Part shown: positions 56,550 through 64,000 of the stretch, piece after piece
Layout of the letters: each line of letters starts with the position of its first letter
Position numbering within the stretch: position 1 is the first letter of the stretch
From: Sepioteuthis lessoniana
Lineage: Eukaryota > Mollusca > Cephalopoda > Myopsida > Loliginidae
Assembly: GCA_963585895.1 (NCBI GenBank)
Contig: OY757912.1
Location: 79,488,581-79,552,580 of the forward strand
Length of the DNA stretch: 64,000 nucleotides
Direction: 5' to 3'
Translations under genes and position numbers: made by a program
Notes under the pieces: generated by a model
What the model saw: the letters and a program-made list of their open reading frames with translations, nothing else
Told to the model about the DNA's origin: nothing
Databases searched by the model: none

Positions 56550-57345
56550 GTAAACCACATCTCTGCAGAGGGATAAGAGCCCCCCACACACACTCACACA
56601 ATGAGTGTCCTAGATGTGACATTAAACCATCTGATTCGAGGCTTCAGCTCTGGAGCTCCAGGGAATATAGAATACCCCTTCATTGCTATTGCTCCTAGAT
56701 CCACTCTGACCCAGAGTGGTAGCATCTGATAGGGTTCTATCAAAGGGTCAAATAGAACTGTTTGATGCTTAAACTGTGTATTTACGCTGAATTGTTAGAA
56801 ATAGATCTGTTTGACCATTGAACTGTGTGTAAACAAATGATTTATGTTTAATTGAATTGTTGGTGATTCATAGCAATACTTGGAACCATTTAACTGTGTG
56901 CAAATGAATGACTAATGTTGACTAGAATTATTAGTGTTAAATAGCAATACTTGAAACACTCTTGCCTAAATTATTGATATATCATAGCAACGCTTGGAAA
57001 CATTTGACTGTGTGCAAATGAATGAATGATGTTGAATAGAATAATTAGTGTTAAATAACAATACTTTTAATCACTTCACTGTATACAAACAAATTATTAA
57101 TATTGAATAGAATTATTAGTCTAGCATGCAAAATAGATTAGCTCTAACTCCTTTAAAAATGAAATTACCTACAAACTATGTATGCAAATGACTGATGTTA
57201 AATTATGACTGTTATATAGCAAGACTTGGAACTATTTAACTGTGTGCAAAAAAAAAAATTACTTCCGGCTCATTTAAAAATGTTATCTACAAAAATGTAT
57301 TTACAAATCGTGTGTGTAAACAGGACTTAGTATGGGGAAAAAAAT
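56550..57345 (+). repeat. R1 retroposon, long, expanded second-type units
   Basis: Starts within the head (CATCTCTGCAGAGGGATAAG), has a CA-rich expansion at the CCCCAATGAG site, the body, and then about seven diverged units carrying CAAATGA and ATTATTAGT motifs to about 57345. It is the longest internal array seen in an R1 here. Confidence 0.85.
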
Positions 57346-57361
57346 GAAAACATTTAACAGC

Positions 57362-57815
57362 TGAGTTGGCTGAGACTACAAAATATGCTGATTGCCTCAC
57401 TGCAGAAGGATGAGACTCCCCTTCCCCCAACAAGTGTCCTGGGTATGACATTAAGCCAAGTGATGGTGAGGCTCCAATTCTTGTGTTTTATGGAGTACCC
57501 CTTAATTGCCATTACTTCCTGGTCCACTCTGGCTTAAAATGGTAGTACCTGTTATGGTCCTACCTATGGGTCAAATAGTACTATTTGATCCTTTAGTATA
57601 CTTGAAATTATTTAACTGTGTGTAAACAAACGAACAAATAAATAATATTGAATAACAATACTTAAAACTATTTAACTATGTGCAAACAAATGAGCTCTGG
57701 CTCATTTAAAAATAGTTACCTACAAACTATTTGCTGACAATGTATATAATGATTTGGCATTAAATAACCCACAAGGGTTGATATGCCATGAAACATAACC
57801 AAACCAAAACATTTA
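57362..57815 (+). repeat. R1 retroposon, full length
   Basis: Head TGAGTTGGCTGAGACTACAA, GTGTCCTGGGTATGACATTA, body, units and tail (CAAGGGTTGATATGCCATGA, AACCAAACC). It follows the previous R1 in the same orientation. Confidence 0.87.
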
Positions 57816-57859
57816 AAATATAAGACATTTCAAATGTTTTTCTTTTTTTAAGTGTTATA

Positions 57860-58303
57860 TTGTGAATTGTATTACCATGACCAGAAAATCCAGCGAACAC
57901 TGGACAGCTGTTTTGACCTTATTAGGTCTCATCAGCAGTGTATACCATGATCTCCACCACTGGAGATCAAACCAGCGACCAGATTGCAGAGCCAAAAATT
58001 GTCAAGGAGGTGACCATGTCCTCAGTAAAGAGTACAGATGTAACTTACAAGACACATTAAGTTTAATTGGCCGCATAATTATCATGTCTAGTTAATTTGG
58101 CATCACTTGTATGCAATATGAACTGTTGGCTCAGTTGTAGAGTTTCAGCTCTGCAATCTGGGGTTGCTGGTTTGATCTCCAGCGGTGGAGATCATGGTAT
58201 ACACTGCTGATGAGACCTAATAAGGTCAAAACAGCTGTCCAGTGTTTCCGGATGTCATGTGTAGGTGTTTGCCGGATTTTCTGGTCATGGTAATTCAATT
58301 CAC
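57860..58303. repeat. R5 SINE pair, head to head (inverted repeat)
   Basis: Arms 57860-57995 and 58147-58303 are inverted (GACAGCTGTTTTGACCTTAT and its complement; GTATACCATGATCTCCACCA and its complement). The right copy has TGGCTCAGTTGTAGAGTTTC (A-box-like) and GCTGGTTTGATCTCC (B-box-like), marking a tRNA-derived head at about 58131. The right arm carries about 22 extra bases (58250-58272). The two similar frames on opposite strands are products of the symmetry. Confidence 0.82.
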
Positions 58304-59135
58304 AAAGACATTTCAGGTTAGTTGGGTATGTGGAAATTTTAGTGAGTCCCAAAGATTTGTGTATTTATTAGAAGTTAAACTATCATTGCTAGGCACAAAT
58401 CAGTGTTCTTATATAAATAATACTGTGAACATTATAGTATCTGGTGTATCACTTTAAACATGCTTGAACAATAGAAGAATCAATGAAAACAATAATGTAT
58501 CTATGTAGGAATGAAATAAGGAACAAGAATAATATAGATTATAAGTTAGTTTAGAGAAACTAATTTGATTTTTGTTGGGTACATTGATTTAACTGAAAGC
58601 AAGTGAGATATATTCTTTTTGATTCTTGCCAAAGAACTGAATTTGATTGGAATGCATGTAAAATTACTTTATTAAAAATTTATTTTTCTACCATAAATCA
58701 TGGTTCAGCCTATGAAGTATGCTCAAAAAGTACTGAAACCAATTTACCATGACAGAAAAGAATAAAGAATGAAACATTTTCAAAATAGTCTCTTTGGCAT
58801 TTAGGATTTTCATCAAATCAAGTGTTGCATTGGTCAAAACACCTATGAAACTCTTAGGTATTGTGTGAAGCTTTGCTCATATACTACTTTTAATGTCCTC
58901 AAATCTTATCCTTGATAATTTTCAGTTGAGGAAATGAAGAGTTAAGTCTATTGGCTATTGAGGATGCAACATTTTCACAATCCTGGATTTCACCAAAAAT
59001 TTGCTGTTCAGAAATTATCAAGATAAGCTGAACAAGGTCAGTTTATTATTATAAGATGCTCAACTTATATGGAAAAAATTAGAGAAATTTTTAAGGTTCA
59101 ATTTTGATACTTTTTATAAAAACCCTTGTATAGTA
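58304..59135. other. no gene recognised
   Basis: AT-rich DNA. Around 58710-59110 (GCTCAAAAAGTACTGAAACC ... TTGATACTTTTTATAAAAAC) the edges are loosely inverted, which may mark an old DNA transposon, but no transposase frame was recognised. Confidence 0.35.
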
Positions 59136-59141
59136 GATTAA

Positions 59142-59415
59142 GGTGTGTTTAGCATAACAGCTATCATCAGAGGAAATGGAGTTGGTGACCCGAGTTCAAA
59201 TCTTGAATGAGTCTGTTTGTACTTCATTTCATGATAATGCTTTTTGGAAAGGTATGAATCTCTGTTCTCTCCTCCATCAACACCACTGCCATGGGAAGAT
59301 AATAGAGCATATTGGGTTCTTGGTAAGGCAACCAGTCTAGAAGAAGGAAAACTGAGTTCAAATCAGTTGTACTGTGCTTGAAGATGGACATTGTGTCACA
59401 TGCTGCTCATAAAAG
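59142..59415 (+). repeat. R2 tRNA-derived SINE, near full length
   Basis: TTTAGCATAACAGCTATCAT (A-box region), CGAGTTCAAATCTTGA (B-box region), GGAAAGGTATGAATCTCTG, GGCAACCAGTCTAGAAGAAG and CACATGCTGCTCAT. Confidence 0.8.
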
Positions 59416-60498
59416 AATATACATATATGCTAAATCAACTCACACACACATATATTCTAAAATTTCTATGTACTCTGTCCTATTTACAAGTTTGTATTTG
59501 GAAAAAAAAAAACCCTTTGCCCCACTCACTTTTCTCTTTTCACATGAAATCATAACATACATTTATTTATTTATTTTAAGGACTCAAATGGGATTATTTT
59601 ATTTTATTTTTTTTATTACTGTTTACTTAATGGAAAAATAAAACATTGCTTGTAATGATCTAGATATATATCAATGCATTTTTCAAACATTCTATTCAGA
59701 GTTGTATATGAAATTATTTTAATTGAATCATAGAAACCAGCCTGAATTCCAAGTTGTTGGTCAATCAATTAGTTGTTCCAAATAAATTAATGCCAGAACA
59801 GCTGCTCTTGAGGAAAGAAAGAACCAATAAAACTTAAAACTGTACCATTTTTCTCTCATCTGCAAATGGGAGAAAGTGGTTTATTTGTCAATGCATTTAT
59901 GATACCTGTTTACTGAGAGGTTTGAGATTTATGAGCTCTAGGTAAATTTCATGTGACTCTAGGCTTTAATGTATAGCTTGTGACTTAAGGATTTTTAAAT
60001 TTTATTTATTTTTTTTATTTTTTATTTTAGTGAAAGAAGATATTGTATGCTTGTACATCTCCAAATGTTTATATAATCATCTCTTTTGAATCTATAAGTT
60101 ATATGATGCGGTGCAGTATTTTTCCATATACTATTAGCTGATTTTTCAGGCTCTGGTAGATCATATCATATACTAATTACAGAAGGCTTAATATAATAGC
60201 CATTCATGGTCTTTTGATGGAATTGTGAAATAGCTTTAGAGATAGCTTCCTTGGACTGAAGGTTGAATGTATTTTATGTTTCATTTTGAAGCAAAGAGTT
60301 ACAATTGGCAAATATCTAATTTGAAAATTGATGAAAAGATAACATTTTTGCTTTTTTTTTTTTTTTTCTATCGCATAAAGGACAAATTAAAAAAAAATCA
60401 TGATAATATATTAGCCAGTTATATGATACAGATAATGACCGAATTAACTGATGAGAAAATTTTTTAACTTTCCTTCTAATTTTTATGAATCATTTCAA
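59416..60498. other. no gene recognised
   Basis: AT-rich DNA with TTTA-rich and poly-T tracts (60350-60367). Confidence 0.4.
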
Positions 60499-60550
60499 AT
60501 TTTACTATTGAGTAATGTAAGTAAATTTTACTATTGAGTAATGTAAGTAA
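60499..60550. repeat. perfect 26-bp tandem duplication
   Basis: Two identical 26-bp units (60499-60524, 60525-60550) beginning ATTTTACTATTGAGTAATG. Their identity implies a recent event. Confidence 0.9.
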
Positions 60551-61750
60551 ATACTGAAATAGTCAACTCATTATTATGGCACCTCAAGGGATTCGCAAGT
60601 GCTGTTATAATGGTACATAGATTTTACATAATGCATATTAATAATTTCAAGCTTTATCACTGATAAGACTTTTCTTTTGAATTTCTTACCAGATTTAATT
60701 TAGACTGAATTATTTAAAGAATTTACTAATCTTAGTTTGTGTGTTAAAAAAAAAATGAAACTTTGATCTCTTTATTTTTTATGCCTACTTGGATATTCCC
60801 CCCTTTTTTTCCTATCACATCAGCCTTAAAAAATATTTGCTCAGAACTTATACACTATTAATACAGTGTCTATATACAGATTAAATTCTTTTATGTAATT
60901 CATCTCATAGTTCCCCAAAATACTCTGAGATTTTTTTTATTTACCATTTATTTTTAAATCATCCAATTCTATTTAAAAAAAATTTTGTACTCTATTTCTG
61001 TTTTGGATTTGATTTGGCAATTAGTTCTAAAAATATAACTCTATGAACAAAAAATGAAATTTGTAAATACTTAGTTTTTGAAATTTGCTTTGAAATAATA
61101 AAGAGATGTCTTCCATAATTAAAAATTCCACCGTTTTTTTGGAAGTTTCAATTAAATCAACTCATCTCTTGCTGTGAATTAACCCATTTGAGAGAATATA
61201 AAATCAAAGAATGTGTTTCATTAAACTTGAAACAAATGTCATTACTTGAATTTACTGTATAAATAAAAGCAGGCCTACTTTGTAAACTATTGATTATTAT
61301 GAGGCTACTTGAATCCAAGGTCTTAAAATCAATGGACTAAATATTATAGCATGTACGTATGTATGAATTCAGGTTTGTCCAGAACACATTCAGCCTTATT
61401 GAATATGTTGAGAACCCGTTACACAGCCTTGATGTAACTTAGCAACCAATTAAATAGGACCTTATTACACAGGCATTAATATACCCTCTCTTAATGCATA
61501 ACTCAGTTGGTTATAAAGCAGTGTTACAATGGCTGACCAAGTTTAAAGGCCAGTTGGTTTTAACACTTCTTATAAAGATATCTATTTTTAACCTCAGATG
61601 TACTTAATGGAATTCTGTATTTGCAACCTCTGCAAAATAATGTAGTACAAATCTTTACTGCTTGCATGGCAAGGTTGATGTTTTTAACAGTCTTGATAAG
61701 TCTAATATATTATACTGAACACTATTTTACTATATCTTTATTCATACTTG
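60551..61750. other. no gene recognised
   Basis: AT-rich DNA without a named repeat or domain. Confidence 0.4.
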
Positions 61751-61753
61751 ATA

Positions 61754-62609
61754 CATGGTGCATTCAATAAGTTTCCAGACTTTTTTGTACAGGCTTTTAG
61801 AATTGTTGTAGACTCTTGAAAATTCAGTATGTTATTGCTATACATCTTATGAGATGACTGACCAATTTTTATGATTTCAGCTTCAAATGAACAGCTACAG
61901 CAGCAATTGGAATACACACCCTACTAAAGCCTGATTGTCACCGCTGGTTAATTTCAAAAATGCAATCTGGACTTTAGAAGAACAATATGCAATAAAATTC
62001 TGTTTTGAACCTGGAAAAAATGCCACAGAAACATATGGAATGCTTCAGACTGCTTTTGGACCATCTTGCATGAATTGAGCATCAGTTTTTGAGTGGCATA
62101 AGAGATTCAAGGAAGGCAGGGAGTCTGTGAGGGATGATGAGAGGTGTAGGAGGAGTAAGGAAGTTACTACACCAGAGTTGATTGGCCAAAGGGTTAGGGT
62201 TACTATGTTGAGGTTTAAAGGGAGTTCAGGAAGAGGCCAGCACCCTTCAAATCGGCTCAGTGGCATTTCCATCAGGACAATGCACCAGTCCACAACTCCA
62301 TCCTTGTCACAGACTATTTGACCAAGATGGGAATCAAGACAGTTCCTCACCATCCCTATAGTCCAGACCTTGCTCCCTGTGACTTTTGCTTATTTCCTAA
62401 GCTCAGAGGCTGTTGTTATGAGATAATTGAGATGAAAGAGGCTGTGACGAAGGTCATTAACACACTCACACAAGAGGACTTACATGAGGCCTTCCAGAAG
62501 TGCATTGCAGCCGGAGGAGATTACTTTGAAGAGGACTAGAGTTTCATGAGAGTACTCTCTATAAAAGTGCCCATTTGAAAAAGTCTGGAAACTTATTTAT
62601 TGATCCTTG
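61754..62609 (+). mobile_element. mariner (DD34D) element, internally deleted, copy 2
   Basis: TIRs contain AATAAGTTTCCAGACTTTTT at the left and AAAGTCTGGAAACTTATT at the right. A TA precedes the left end (61752-61753), while the right end is mutated. Opposite orientation to 887-1786 and slightly shorter. Confidence 0.88.
61999..62539 (+). pseudogene. mariner transposase relic, same deletion as copy 1
   Basis: The N-terminal segment (AGACTGCTTTTGGACCATCT, VFEWHKRFKEGRESV-like in broken frame, with a TGA after MN) joins at about 62200 (GGGTTAGGGT/TACTATGTTG) to the C-terminal half. The C-terminal half carries the HQDN-equivalent region in a shifted frame, then TKMGIKTVPHHPYSPDLAPC with the third Asp (62318-62539). 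The first catalytic Asp is absent. A further 15-bp loss relative to copy 1 follows GGAAGAG near 62236, and the LLEGYN segment near 62500 is shortened. Non-functional. Confidence 0.85.
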
Positions 62610-63265
62610 GATTTCAGACTCGGATTTTAATACAGTGATAATTCAGTTCTTTTAACGAAATGAGCAGATAGCTTTAAATACAGATGTTTGTTCTCTGGAG
62701 TGAAGTCTAAAGGTGAGTTTTCCCCCTAAGAATAGGGGTTTAAAATGTATATTCTTGAATATATTAAAGTTAAAGAAATACTTGTATAATAATTACAGAT
62801 TTAAACTATGAATAAAATTCTGAGATAAATATATGTAGATATGAATTTTAAAATTTGTTGACTTAATAACACACATGTACGTAACAAATTAGAGATAGCT
62901 TTACTTTAATATGCACAAAAACAAAACGACTTTAATTGAAGATTCGGTTTCGCAAATTAAGTAGCTCAATTTTACCAAGAATAATTGTAAAAGCTATCAA
63001 TAAAACAATTTGTTTTTTTAAATAGAGGATTAAAGAAATTTTCAATCTTAGTTTTTCTAAGGTTTTTGGTGAAGGAGAGAGGGAGTAGTTTTTAAAGCAA
63101 GATATGGAAATAGTGAACCCCCATGAAAAAAAATAACAATCTTGTAAGTTATGTAACAGGTTACTCAGAAATCAGTTCTCCTGAAGAGGTATGCTAATGG
63201 AACATGAATAATTTTTGTACCCACTCTATGGAAGTCATGCTTTCTGCAGGGTACCTCACACTAAA
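62610..63265. other. no gene recognised
   Basis: AT-rich DNA. No named repeat. Confidence 0.4.
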
Positions 63266-63271
63266 TCATTC

Positions 63272-63720
63272 CCTGTCAGCTAGGGCTGTAGAATATGCCA
63301 ACTTCATCTCTGCAGGGGAGTACCTCCACTAATGAGGCCAATCTGTTGGCTATTGGGGTGGGAGTGACCCATAATGTTTGAAGATTGGATCCTGGTGGCT
63401 GAACAGTCTGTGTTTCAGTGACCAAAGAGATCATGGGACTTGCAACACTCCACTTAGATTCTTACTTGACTAGATGGGCTGTCAAAGTGGCCTGATCTAA
63501 TCAATCAGCTGGTCATATTAAGCCTTAGCTCTTATGTGATTATCCTGAATGTATTCTTCAAATTGCTCTTATGACAAATAAGTACCCAACTTAAATGTGC
63601 TTGAAGGCAGTGGCTGAGGATCAATTTCACAGACAGCAATACTTGAAACCATTTAAACTGTGCAAATAAATTATTAATATTAAATGGAATTATTTGTGTT
63701 AGATAGCAATACTTGAAGCC
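63272..63720 (+). repeat. R1 variant with body B, copy 3
   Basis: Head GTCAGCTAGGGCTGTAGAAT and CATCTCTGCAGGGGAGTACC; body B (CATAATGTTTGAAGATTGGA, GATCATGGGACTTGCAACAC, TAATCAATCAGCTGGTCATA); then second-type R1 units. Confidence 0.78.
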
Positions 63721-64000
63721 ATGTTCTGGATATGATACTAAACTGAATCTGGTGGTGAGTCTGCTGTTTTGGAGTTTAGGGTTGTGGTGGAGTACCCCCT
63801 TCATTATCATTACTCTCTGGTCCACACTCTACCAAAGCGGTAGTACCTGTTAAGATCCCATTTATGGGTCAAATAGAACTGTTTAATCATTTACTTGGGA
63901 TTATTATTTGTTATTTGAAACTATTCCGCTGTTTGAAAATTGTATTAGATAGGAGTACTTGATAAATAGAATTTAACTGTGTATAAACAAATGATTAGTA
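63721..64000 (+). repeat. R1 retroposon, body onward, cut by window end
   Basis: GTTCTGGATATGATACTAAA, CCCTTCATTATCATTACTCT and GGGTCAAATAGAACTGTTTA, followed by second-type units. The head is missing and the 3' end lies outside. Confidence 0.78.

Overview
The window is AT-rich animal nuclear DNA made almost entirely of interspersed repeats. It carries several tRNA-derived SINE families, a mariner, a Tc1-like MITE, hAT pieces, LINE relics, one degraded LTR retrotransposon, and many (TA)n, (CA)n and poly-T tracts. There are no operons, no prokaryotic signals, no ribosomal RNA genes and no host protein-coding gene that I can support with confidence. A metazoan, plausibly a lophotrochozoan such as a mollusc, is my best guess. 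That guess rests on the SINE/LINE content only and is weak.

Names used below. R1 is the dominant family, a retroposon of up to about 500 bp. It has a conserved head (GGCTGGGGCTGTAGAATAC ... CTCTGCAGAGGGGTAAGAC), a body with AATGCTGGAGCTTTGGGG and CACTCTGGCC, a region of variable internal tandem units (AAACTGAATTGTTTGAAATA or a related unit with ATTATTAGTGTTA), and a 3' tail (GGCATTAAATAACCTACAA, GTTGATATGCCATAAA, then AACC repeats). About 25 copies or pieces occur. R2 is a tRNA-derived SINE (A-box-like GGCATAATGGTTATC, B-box GTTCAAATCCTG). R3 is a tRNA-derived SINE with an intact T-arm-like hairpin. R4 and R5 are two SINE-like families found here as head-to-head inverted pairs. R6 and R7 are lower-copy repeats.

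Layout. 0-2 kb: R1 tail, Tc1-like MITE, mariner. 2-5 kb: simple AT-rich DNA. 5-10 kb: R3 nested in R1, R2, and three further R1 copies. 10-11.4 kb: short hairpin repeats and a hAT transposase relic. 12.8-13.3 kb: the best candidate host regulatory region, a minus-strand promoter with heat-shock elements, CCAAT, TATA and a possible first exon. 15.7-17 kb: decayed LINE 3' ends. 18.2-20.6 kb: an unusual GC- and CpG-richer block with hairpin-forming minisatellites and a 401-bp insertion flanked by a 17-bp target duplication. 21.9-32.5 kb: R1, R2, R3 and simple repeats. 32.5-36.6 kb: a Ty3/gypsy-like element on the minus strand, inserted into an R1. Its gag-pol is a single reading frame with seven stops, and its 3' LTR is almost absent. 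36.9-64 kb: further R1/R2 copies, a 65-bp-stem foldback (37.8 kb), an RTE-like LINE relic split by R1 (45.6-48.1 kb), inverted SINE pairs (54 and 58 kb) and a second mariner (61.8 kb).

The repeats give a relative chronology. The LINE at 46 kb predates an R1. An R1 at 31 kb predates a LINE fragment. An R1 tail at 5 kb predates an R3. An R1 at 32.5 kb predates the LTR element. The two mariners share one internal deletion junction, so they are copies of a defective element moved in trans. All identifications come from reading motifs; no database search was run.
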